This document shows, piece by piece, positions 48,201-60,200 of a stretch of 64,000 nucleotides of DNA. Position 1 is the first letter of the stretch, and each line of letters opens with the position of its first letter. Below the pieces are notes generated by a model. That model ran no database searches. It saw only the letters and a list, made by a program, of their open reading frames with translations, and was not told the DNA's origin. Source of the DNA: Pyrrhosoma nymphula (Eukaryota > Arthropoda > Insecta > Odonata > Coenagrionidae); the NCBI GenBank assembly GCA_963573305.1, contig OY754336.1:2356001-2420000 (forward strand), in the 5' to 3' direction. Position numbers and translations under genes: made by a program.

Positions 48201-51200
48201 TGCTCGCAAAGATACTGCAATACTAGATTTTCTCTGTTTGTTTTTTTTTCAGTGGATCTCATGAAGTTTATCGTGGACAAAACCATTAATTATTGCAAAT
48301 ATACCAGCGAGAATGCTCCAGATACTGCGTATTCACGGCTCAAAAGTTGGAAAGATACTGACAATGAGCAATGAGGTAAACATAACATGTTCATTGTGAA
48401 CATGTAAGGAAAACAATTACGTTTTATAAGGTTGATTTAGGGGGCAAGAAATGGCCTTATGTAAGTCTTGCTTGTATTGGATTGCTAAAATCCAAATTTG
48501 TTTTTTGATTGAATTTTTTTATATTGACTGCAGAAAATATCGACGAAGAGTAAAAAATCACACACGGATAATCCGCAACACGGATAATCTGGAGTTCACT
48601 GTATTTCGTGTACATTTTCTTCAATTGAGTGTATATATATATAATTTTCAGGGTGGGATGTATACCCTTTATCCCCCCCCTGGGTTCGCCCATGTGTAGT
48701 TCCTAGCACTGCCAGCCCTGCATTAATTATTTGGAAAGAAATAAACTGTAGTTTTCCATACATTTTTTATTTTTCCCCAACCAGTTTCAACGAATTATGT
48801 ATATACGAATTATTATAAATTCATTAACCTCTTGAAAATGACAGAGTATTCGTTGAAACCGGTCGGGGGAAAATAAAAAAAACGCGTGGAAAACTAAAAA
48901 GTTTATTTCTTTACAAATATGGAAAATTTCCACAAAGTAAGCCTAAGTTGACTATCTATTTTACTTGCATTAATTATATCCTTGGTGTAGCAGGGGAGGA
49001 ACCGGAAATATATGAAGCACAACACTCAGAAAAGGAACACAAAATGGACAATGGCGTGATATTACTGTGTTTGATAAAAGTTTCATTTGCTTTTTATACT
49101 ATTCCGAATATTGCAAAAGGTATCATGGATGTGGGAATTCTAATTTCATATGAAATTAACTGCTTTTATTTCACTTGTTCACTGCAATTCCTGGAGAGGA
49201 CAGCACAGAGTAATAGCCGTAACGCCAATGTAGCGAGGATACGTGTCGACTTTTTACGTTGGTCTGTACGGCTGTTGTGGAAATGGGGCACAAGTAGATA
49301 TGGGCCACTCTGAAAATTACTTCAGTAATTTTCGTGAATTACCGCGGTATTTTTTGTAATTTACCGCGTCCCTTGTAAATTACTGTAATTATCTAGATAG
49401 TTCACCTATGTTTGAGATAATTTTTCATACAGATAAATTCTGAACATGTTCTTTTAAGCCAAGTTGACATTTCCTACGTGTTTAATAATAAATTGAGGCA
49501 TGTACAACTCATTTTTGGAATATTTTACTTAAATTGTAACATTATAAGATTAAAGCTTTAGAATATTCTTCTTGAAAATTTCTCATACTTTGACAAAAGA
49601 AAGCCAGATTGCGTGTTGCTGCCGTAGTTCTTTTTACAATTTAAAAAATTTCAAATACATTAATGTTGTATAAGGTATGGTTTAAACATGGTTATTCCCT
49701 TCCTATTGCTATTGGCTTTCTTATTAACCATACATTTGCTGTTTAATACTGAAAACTTAAAAATACAGGAAAATTGCGGTAATTTTGAAAAATTACCGTA
49801 ATTTACCACGTGGTGGTAATGTACCTCAGATGAAAATTATGGTAATTTTCCCATCTCGAGCCACTAGTCTATTACCGATCTGTGTGGAAGGGCATATGAC
49901 CATCTGAGGCAGAAGCGGAAACACTGGGAGCTTTCCATTCTAGGTGTTTAAGTTAGCACAGATTGGAGCATATCAGTGTACACAAACAGCGATGAATGGA
50001 GCAATGTACACAGAAGACAGTTCCAGTGGAATTCTATATGTTCACAATAGTCACGTCCTAATTTGTTGTGTGTAGATGTCAAATTTGTAAGAAGTACTAG
50101 TTTAAAAATGTGAGCTTTTTTACTCAGAGTAATTAAAAACTTTACATAATCAATGTTTGATACCTTCGCTGAAAATGAGCACGAAAATACATTGTGGACG
50201 CAATTGTTTTGATGTGAAGTTTTTGTATTGCTTAGGGTTCATCAAGTCTATTCCCTATCTGTTTTGAAGGGCACTACTTAGAGCATGAAATCTGAAATGA
50301 AGCAAGTGTGCTGTTGTGTTGTGAAGTTAGCAAACTAATAGAGATGTGTGACCAAAGTCTTATATTGAATGTGATTGAAGTGAAGTTTTGTCATCTTTCT
50401 AGTTACTTTTATTAAACTTTTGCATACAAGTATGTTAATTTTTTACTAGTTTCAAAATTTTTTTAAAACTTAATACATATGTCGTATATACACTATTGCA
50501 CATTTTTATATACAGTAGAACTCCAACTATCCAAATCAATTGGGACCGGACCCCATCCGGATAATCAAATATCCACATAAATGGATAACTCATAAAAAAA
50601 GGTAATTTCTTTGGAAACTTCTTAACGTATTTGCTTCAGATTGATCTAAGAACGCTAAAGAAATATATGTGCTGTAACCATTAACTACCAAGCGAAATCA
50701 ATGGTATAAATAATGCAATACACGTTTCGAATAGTCTATTGCCGTGACTGTAAAAAGCCGATTTTCTATGACTTTTTTCCCCTAAAAGCAATCCGAATAA
50801 TTGGAGATCCAGATAGTTGGGGTTCGGGTAATTGGAGTTTTACTGTACATATTCATAATAGTTATATCATAGAGGTTTATAGGGGTGCTGGATCGACTCA
50901 CGGCAAAATCAACTTACATCATTCCTCATGAATCCAATTAACGAAGTGTGACGAGTTATACCTGTATAGTCCTTTGTACATAAAACCATTCTGCTGCAGC
51001 TCAAACCGACAATTCATTTTCAAGAAAATCTTGAATTTTCAACTTCATGTTTTCCTTCTGCCATTCTTTGTCTTTCCTATTCAGGGTTTTTCTTGAATCT
51101 GCATCACCTTCTGGAGTTAACATTCCTCTCCTTTTTTCTTCCCCTACTACCTGAATTTCTTTATGGGCCCTGCTGCTCGATGGAGGTCATCGAGAAAAAC

Positions 51201-54200
51201 TTTGCATCGTGATGAAACATAGAAAATTACTAACATATTTTGGAGCTCTGTTAATTTGCTCTTGAATTTGTAATCTATCTGCTAATCATTTATTTGCCTA
51301 GAATTAATTCACTGTCATTATGTCTATGGGAGTAGAGGCCATTTGCATCACTCAAGTGGTCGTTGAATGGTTAGAAAATTCTGTCTCCTACCCTCATTAT
51401 AGGCATGTTTGTTATATTTCAGATACTTATTTACTTAATAGAGTGCAAATTTTATTTGGCTGTGTATAGTCGTCTTGAGGTGTGTGTACATTTCCGCCAT
51501 ATGCTATCATCAGACAGCCCTCTATGGTCGGAGATTCGTCTTCTGATCATGTTGCTTTCAACAATGTCTGAAGGAACAGAAATGAATCTGACTGAACTTC
51601 CTGGATGGAATCGTATTGAGAAAGGTGATTTGCACGGCATGGTAGATCGATGATAGTGATAAATTATTAAACATTACAGGATTATTAAATATGCATGTTA
51701 ACTTTGATTTTGGTTTTTAACTTTGCTGATGTAATCGTCACTTGCATCTTTCTAGCATGCTTATCATAAGATTCTTACAATGATGTTCGTACATATTAAT
51801 ACATTGTGGGTGGATCACAAGTTTACTCATGTTTTGCAGGCCATCTGTTACTGACGAGATAATTCGTGTTTTCTAATTGCCATACTTAGCGTCTGTTGAG
51901 ATCTATTTGGGTGTTTACATCAGTAATCAATGTATGAAACTGATTTTTTTTGTCTTTTAGTAAATATTATAAAAATTTGATGATGTAATCTCATTAATAG
52001 TTATATGCCATTAACTTCAAATAAAATACCTGCCATAAAAAATATCTGGTCCACAATGTTTTAAGGTCTTATTTTTTGGCACAAGTCCATTTTGAGTTTT
52101 TTCAATAATACATCACGTGCAGTTTTCTCAGAACAACTCTTACTGTGCATTCCCACAACACAGGAAACTCTGTGACAAAATTGTAACCATCTTAAAGATT
52201 GTGTTTGTGGATGACCTTCTGTACAAGACCCACAGTTGCTTCCTTGTGTTGCATGATTGATGTTCGTGCTGAATCTGTACATGGAGAACGAACATAGCTT
52301 TAAAAAATAGAAAAAAGTGTATCTTGGTGGCTTTCTACTCCTCCAACTGTCCTCCCATGGTACACTTTCCTTCCTTTCCTCTACCAATTTTACATTCTGT
52401 ACATAAGGGGTCGGTGTACTTCAAATCTTTACCCAACTCCCCATAGTCCTTGGCCTCAACCCTGCTATGTGTATATAAAAATGCTCTCCCTGTTTTGTCC
52501 TCACTCTGCCATGGACTTACTGCCCTGCTCCGCTTCCCATCTCAAACCGACCCCCACCATTTTTTTTTTAGAAGATTTCTCTTTTATATACAGAATGCTT
52601 GAAGCTTCAGTATGTGCCAGAAGATGCCTTATCAAGGTAAAACCGGTCCCAGTTTTAAATATATTGTGGAAAAGTACAAAGCTTTTATGTATTAAAAAAG
52701 AAGATCATAATGGTTTTCATTATACATATTTGTGTTATTCGGCCCATAGAAACACCTTTGGGAAAATAACTTTATATTGAGGGGGTTAATTGAGGTGCAT
52801 TAGTTTGTGGAATGTAAATATATTGTTAGTAAACAATACCCTTTCAGTGTCCTCATCGTCCTCATCAGTTCTAGCCAAGTCCAATGTTGGCATTTTTCTA
52901 GGGAGCTCCCACTCCTTAGTGTAGGTTACCCCCTCAGTGCCTATGCCATGTGAGACTAGATGGTGCGAGAGTTTACTCAAGAGATAGTGTTGACGTTGAA
53001 ACATCCTTCTTGAACCATTCCTCTTTCCATTATTATTACTGGTATCCCTCATCACCCGCGGGGATTAGGTTTCCGAAAGACCCTGCGGTTGGCAAAACCA
53101 CAGCTGGCAAACCACTATGTACAGTTCTGTTAAAAAAAATGGTACCGCTGAAAATTTCTTAAGTCCGGAATTTATGACAATGTGGCAACATGGCAGAACC
53201 ATGCCCCCCTGAGAGAGCAATAACCTCTCCAAGCAGCCCTTCCTGCCCGTAGCTGCGCGACTTGAACCACCCCCGGAAGGAAAATTTTGACCTGCGAAAA
53301 GGATTATTTTCGAGGGGAGGGCTAGGGTTTCTTTTGTTGTGATGTGTGAGTAAGAAGGAAGACAGAGATCTGCAAAGTTCAGACGTGCCAAGTTCCCTCG
53401 CACACGACAGATCCAAGCAGCCACGGAAAACAAAAGCCAATCTTAGGTCTCAATCCCCGGAGTTCCTTTCATTTCTTATGAGCATTTTAATTTATACGCG
53501 TATTCATTAACGTAAAAAAATTTCAAATGTTTGACGCATTTTCGTTATCTGGAAGTCCTTGTGATATCGCAATCTGTATGTATTATATTTAAAATGGTGT
53601 AGTATATTCTGGATCGAAACTAGATCACTCAATTTCGCTCTGAAGTAACCAATAATGTCAGGCTCGAATTTGAGCGCACAACTGTCCTTGCAAAGCAGTA
53701 AGGGAAAACATTTTCTATGGACGATATATTTCTGCGCAAACAATTGTTTAATTTTAAAACGATGAGCTTTGAATTTCACATTCTTTTAGCAAATAATTTC
53801 GTGATACATAATTCGAGGCTCAGAAAGAAGGACGTGCAGATTGAAAAATGCACCTTTCGAACTCATCTCATCCTTCTTGTGAATTCAGTCGTTTTATTAT
53901 CCAATACAGAACTTCAAATACGTGTATGTTATGTGTTCACTAATGACATTATACCGTATATGGCTTGAGCTGGCTGATCTTAGATTAGTGGTTGTATCAG
54001 GTTCAATTCATTACCCTCTTGCTTCACCACCATTACTGCATTTTCTATTCGCCATAGGCCAGATTTTTCTCATGCGAGATTCATAGAAAAACATTTGTAA
54101 TAGCACTTTCTACAATGCGTTTTGTGGCTTTTTTTCCTAACTTAATTACCTAAGCAGCAAATATTTTATGGCGAAGTATAGAAAATTGAACCAATATCCT

Positions 54201-57200
54201 GTAAAACGTGCAGAATTAATTATGACGTTTTGAAAGAAACGAGCAAGGGGGATGTAAGCCAATGAAGTGGGCATTTCGTTTCCGTGCTTCCTAGCTGCTG
54301 TGAACGAGAGATCATGTAAGTTTTCACATGCATGGGCCGCTTCCACTCATCCACATAATATGAGGGTGATGGAAGGGGCTTCCTTTGGTTCGGAATGTTT
54401 ATTGCTCTCTCAGGAAATTTTGGACGGACCAAAGGGGTGGTGCCTCTATGCAAAGATCTTTGCTAATAGAGTTAACTCACTAACTGAGTAGATTTAAAGA
54501 AGCATTTGAGAGACTAGAAAAGTGAAATTATTGGCATCAGGTTACTCTTATGGTAACAAGGAAATTTAATCCAATTTCCACCGTGAAACAATAATTGAGT
54601 ACTGGCTGAAGTTCATGATTGAGTTGATCGAAAGGTTTTTTTTTCCTAGGAATTCCAATATTGGAATAAAATAGCATCAAGCTAAATATAACTGTTTCAG
54701 GTTGGATATGGTGGAAGTTCTCGATATTCATAATGAATAAAAGCACTTGGTAACAAACCCTTAATTGGCCACAAAATATTTCCAAGACTAAAGCACCCTC
54801 CTACCCGAAACCATTTTCTTTCCAACTGACTCCTGCCACATGTCCCAAAATCTTTCACACTCTACTTCCTCCCCCCCCCTTCTCCAGTGCTCGGAGTGCA
54901 CTGGCCATTTAAAACCCTCTGACCCCCCTCCTTTCCCTCACCATCCAGAGTCCTCAAGGAAAGGAGGCCTCCATCATCACCCAGTCCCAACCCCTCCGTC
55001 CGTTTCTCCTATGTCTTTCCGCCCTCTGTCCACTCCAACCCTTAGTTCCCCCTCCCCCCGCCGCTTCCCCCACCTCCACTTACCCCCCTCCTCTCCGCTC
55101 CTCCCTTAGCTATCCCCCTCCTCCCCCCCACTCCCTAACTCCTTGGTAACGCCTTGAAAGCTATATTTGCTTGACCTAAACCGATGAACGCTGCACATGA
55201 TTATACCACAGTGTGGTGAAACGCGTCATGCTAAAGAAATAAATCTGTGGAAGATTACCAAGTGTTTTTATTCATTATGAGCATCGAGCTACTTACATCC
55301 GAAGATATTTGAAGTGAACTTTTTTTGAAGATTTTCGCAGCTCATGTTTATATTATTCAGGTTTCTGGTTCTGCGATTAAATTATTTTATATTATGCGAC
55401 AGTTTCGCCGTACTATGCTGCCGGCTTCGTCGGGCTTTTAAGAACAACAATGGTCTTTTTTCAAAAAGTAAATAAACAATTCCAGCAGTTGATGATTTTG
55501 AGATGTAAAAAACTTAATTTCGAATAAGTCTCTTCCAGGTATAAGGGAGTTTATAACTATCCTCTCTATTGATGTTATTTGGTCTTTTTTCTATTTCAAT
55601 CGCCTCCCTTATGAGCCGTGGAAAGTAACTGGAAGAGACTTATTCGAAATTAAGTTTTTTACATCTCAAAATCATCAACTGCTGGAATTGTTTATTTACT
55701 TTTTGAAAAAAGACCATTGTTGTTCTTAAAAGCCCGACGAAGCCTGCAGCATAGTACGGGGAAACTGTCGCATAATATAAAATAATTTAATCGCAGAACC
55801 AGAAACCTGAATAATATATTTGAAGTGAATCAAGAAAAAAAATGGAAAATAAGAAAAGCGCAGACATATAGTTCCAAGCAAGGCGACAGAACTTGATATA
55901 TTGTTGGATACTCTAGAAAGCTCACTACTTTAAAATTAAAACATTAATTATTAATAGTTTGCGCATAAATACATCGCATGAATTGTAAACTAAGGATAGG
56001 AGTAAAAAAAGGCCGCACTCAAGGGATTCTAGAATGGAAGGTGAGCACAATCGAGATATCAGCCTGCTTAATGATCTTCATATTATATAATATGATATCT
56101 TTGGTTCACAGATTATACTCGCTCTTAATTGAAGTTCAAAATTGAATAACAATTTTCAGCGGTACGATTTTTTTTTAACAGAACTGTACATAGTGGTTTG
56201 CCAGCTGTGGTTTTTAATGCATGAATAATTTTATGTATATTTATGTATTTGTGAAGTTAAATCCTCTTATATTTGTTAAATAAAAACTTAAGTTTTTCCT
56301 TCCAATATGTAGTAATGAAATAGCAATCAATTTGGCATGGATTAATTTTCCACCCGGATTTCATGTGCATGAAACTGATTTACTGCCTGCTTTTTAATAT
56401 TCCTGGGATCTATCGTGTTTTTTTGCTATTTTCACAATGTTATGCTTCTTTTCCTGCTGGCGTCATCAGGTTAAGAATCTTCTATCACTTTTTTGGCTGT
56501 ATAAAATGTAGAAGGTGACACGTTTGTATGATTTTTAAACTATTTTGAAATCTATTCTGATTGTGATTCTTTACCTGACGATGCCTTCAAGAAGAGAGGC
56601 ACAACTGTGAAAAAAAGCAACCAAATACAATGGAGCTCGTAAATACAGTAGAAACTCGAAATTACGAAGTCGACGGGACCGGAAAAATCGGCACATCGTA
56701 ATATCAAATTTCGTATGAACGAGTATCTTTCAAAAACATCGAGATGAAGCTCTTTTTTTGTTTCCTTAGATTACGATGTACTCTCGCGACGTACTTGCAT
56801 GATTTACGAAGTTATAATTCATGAAAGTATATTTAAATATGTATCCATGCCCACAGGGTGCATTCATTGTAGGGGTGAGCCGATAGCCTTTTTTTCCCGA
56901 TAACCGATACCCGATATTTTGTCCCGATAACCTGATTTGGACCGATATTTTTATCATATATATATGTAGGTACCTGTATATTTATTTAATACCTCAAAGG
57001 TAGAAAAGTGCTATTTAGGGCTATAAAAAATTGTGTTAAAGTTTAAAACATTTATTTAAAAGTTTACAAAATATAAACATTAACAAGACTACAGAGATAC
57101 TACATGTTAGTACATATTTTTAGCCAAAAAAACAAGTTGTTTAACCTTGTTTAGGTTCAATGCTCCCCTTGTCTTAGACGATACTAAATTTGCTGTGCTG

Positions 57201-60200
57201 AAAAACCATTCAGATGCAACAGATCCTGATGGTGCAGCTAAAACTATTTTGGCTACTTCTGACAGATGCACATATTTTTTACAATTTTTCCAATAATGAA
57301 GAGGATCAGATTCAATGGGCAATAATGATTCCTTCAGATAATCCTCTAATTCATCCTCTGGATTGTCTAGGGATATTTTTGTCTGAGGAGGAATCATACT
57401 GTACAAACTCTGTGAAGGGTAACCCACTGTACTTTCTTTTGTTTTTGAAATTTCCAAACTGGCATCTTTTTTTAACGAGTCTTTCATAAAACTTATAACG
57501 TCTCTTTTAGCTTTTATTAGTAACTCTGGGGAAGAAAAGACAAAACCTTTAAACCTTGGGTCCATCAGGGTAGCCACTGAATAAAAATGGCTATTCTCTA
57601 TGTTTTTTAATCTCTTTCTCAAGTTTACTATTAATGATTGACCAAATGACTTGGAATGATTTGTATCTTTGTCAAACATAGCATTTAATTTTGCAATCAG
57701 ACCTCCTATCAGCGGAATGACATTGGCAATGGATGATCTAGGCCCTTCCTCACTCATTTCAAGAGTAGCACATCTAAAGAATTTCAAGCAAGGAACAACA
57801 TTTTCTATGAGTTGCCATTCTTGACTTGATGGTATATCACTGATGTTTAATGTAGGGGCAAGCCCATTGATCATTTTCTTTTGTTCAAAGAACCTCTCAA
57901 GCATCAGAAAGGTACTATCCTACCTTGTGTTTTGGTCCTGTACAAGTTTATGCACCGGCAAATTATTGTTTTGTTGGTAGGCAATACGCAATTTGTTTGC
58001 ACTCAAGGAATGCCTGAAATGCCCTGCAATCTTCCTCACTTTGGAACAAACATTGGAAATAGAAGTTTGATTGAGCAGAGCCTCCCGTACAACTAATTGC
58101 AGTGTGTGCGCAGCACAACCTTCACTCGGGATTCCACACATTCTGAATGCCGAAACCATGTTAAATGCATTATCTCTAAGAAATAAATGTATGTTTTCCC
58201 TCTTAATTTTCCATGATTCTAGTGTTTCAACTAAAAAATCTGAAATATTTTCACTTGTATGATAAACAGGACTAAATGGAACAACTTCCAAAAAAATATT
58301 TTTCTTCACAAAGTCTTTCGTGATGAAATGCACCGTCAATGATAAATAATCATCACCAAAATTCGATGACCATAAGTGCGTGGTACAGGCGACTGTTTCA
58401 GCCTCCTCCAACTCGTGCTTGACAAAGTCGCATGCTTGGCTGTATAAAAATGGGATTATCCTTCGGGAGAAGGTCTGGCGGCAGGGTACAGCATATCGAG
58501 GCTCCAAATATTTCATCAAATTAATGAAAGCTGAAATAATATTACATATGAAAGCAATAGAGAACTAATCAATGAACAAAATGTCATCACAATTTACGAA
58601 ATACTTACAGTTACTTTGAACTAATTTGAACGAAAGAAAGTTCTCGGCCAACATCCGACCTATTAGGTTAGTAATTTTCTTCCTGCGAGGATCATCTTCC
58701 GTGTATGGTTTCCTCCAAATTTCACTGAGTGAAGGTTGAAATTTCATCTTTTTTGGCGTTGACGAATTTGATTCGGCTGACGCAAAGGACGAGCAATCTG
58801 AAGCACTCGAAGATGGACGAGAATTATCCATTTTTTCATCATCACTCAGGAGTTCAGATATTCCTTCAGGTATATCTTCAAGACTTATTTTCGAAGTCAC
58901 GATGTTTTTCTTTGCAGTTTTTAGTCTCTTCTTTTCCAGTTCTCGGAATTGGATCAAATGGTTGATTTTCAAATGAACTCTCAAATTAATCGTAGTATAC
59001 GATCGAGAATTTTTTCCACCACGAGACACACGTATATTACAAAGTTTACAAGATGCCTTATTGGGGTCATCATGTTTCACAACAAAATACTTCCACACAT
59101 CTGACATTCTGACCAACACTTGTATCAGTTACACACACGTGATTGTGAGGCTTAATTTTGCAATACATATGTGACATACGTATATTCGTGCTTGCGCTCA
59201 TGAAAAATTAGGCTACGCTTTTGTACTGTTTTCAAAATACAGCGCCAACTAGTAGATAATTTCAGAAGGTTGCAAACAACAAACAAGCGGACGAAGCAAA
59301 ATATTCAATTTGGAGATATACAGCAATTTGTTGAAAACGTTATGCTAGTGGAAAAATTATCGGATTTTGATGCTCCGATACCGATATGCCGATATCCGAA
59401 TATCGGCCAGTATTTATATCGGAATTAATTATCGGCTCACCCCTAATTCATTGTCAGTTGAACACAGTGGCGGATACATGCGGGGGGCGCGCGCCCCCCC
59501 TTGCGGGGCCGCCCGCGTTGCCGCCCGCGCCGTCCCCGCCGCCCCCGCCAGTCAGCCCGCACGCTATTCGTTCGTTTCTTTCGTCACTCGACTCTGAGTC
59601 GAGTTATCGAGTAATTGTACTTCCTTATGTAGCACGCGCGCGCGTCCGCGTCATCGTATTTTATACGTTTCTGTCTGGCACATAGATAGCTAACCTACGA
59701 GAAAAGTTGCGGCCATTCTAGTGATCTCGATACGTTATTCTGTCTGGCATTTGTTCGAGAAAAGTCGCGAATATTCTACTGTTTGTATCTGTTCACACTC
59801 CTTAAAAGTCTGGAAGCGAACATTCTGGCACCTAATGTTCTCGAAACAACTTAGCTACATATATAAGGGAAGCAGAATCGCTGCCAGGCAGTCAGTTTGA
59901 AAGCTACAATCGTCGCGATAACTTGCGCCCCCCCCCCCCCTTCAGTTTTTTCGGTATCCGCCACTGGTTGAACACAACTTATTAGTCGGAGTTTGATTCT
60001 TCCTATTTTCGGGATTTCCACCGCGTCGTTTCTAGTTTTTCGCGGCGGAAATCCCGAAAATCAGATGAATCAAACTCCTTCCAAGCCCAGCCGAAATTTA
60101 CATCACGACAACTAACTTTTCGTTCTTTTTTCCAATGAATGATTAGGCAATGAAGCGTCTTTGCACAATTTTCGTGCAGTTTGGACTAAGCCTATTAAGC

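Larger units (their letters stand above)
46088..48601 (-). mobile_element. Tigger/pogo element with transposase relic
   Basis: Left end CATTGAACTCTCAATTATCC, right end inverted CAGTGAACTCCAGATTATCC, TA duplicated at 46086-46087 and 48602-48603. The minus strand carries DDE transposase remnants. A piggyBac fragment and a PLE foldback have landed inside. Lies in intron 5 of the long gene. Confidence 0.8.
53097..56213. repeat. widely spaced inverted repeat, about 57 bp
   Basis: 53097-53155 and 56155-56213 are near-perfect complements containing CCACAGCTGGCAAACCACTA, TGTACAGTTCTGTTAAAAAA and TACCGCTGAAAAT. They could be the termini of one 3.1-kb element or two copies in opposite orientation. The PLE copy at 55.3 kb and a C/T tract lie between. 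Confidence 0.6.

Noticed and set aside
51405..51653. Stand-alone 82-codon gene
   Set aside because: Strong internal acceptor and donor and phase agreement with exons 5 and 7 favour an exon of the long gene.
54840..55109. Pro/Ser-rich 89-codon ORF
   Set aside because: Composition artefact of the pyrimidine tract.
59367..59685. Pro/Ala-rich ORFs of 76 and 99 codons
   Set aside because: They run across the end of one hAT and the GC-rich interior of the adjacent hAT MITE, so they are chimeric and noncoding.
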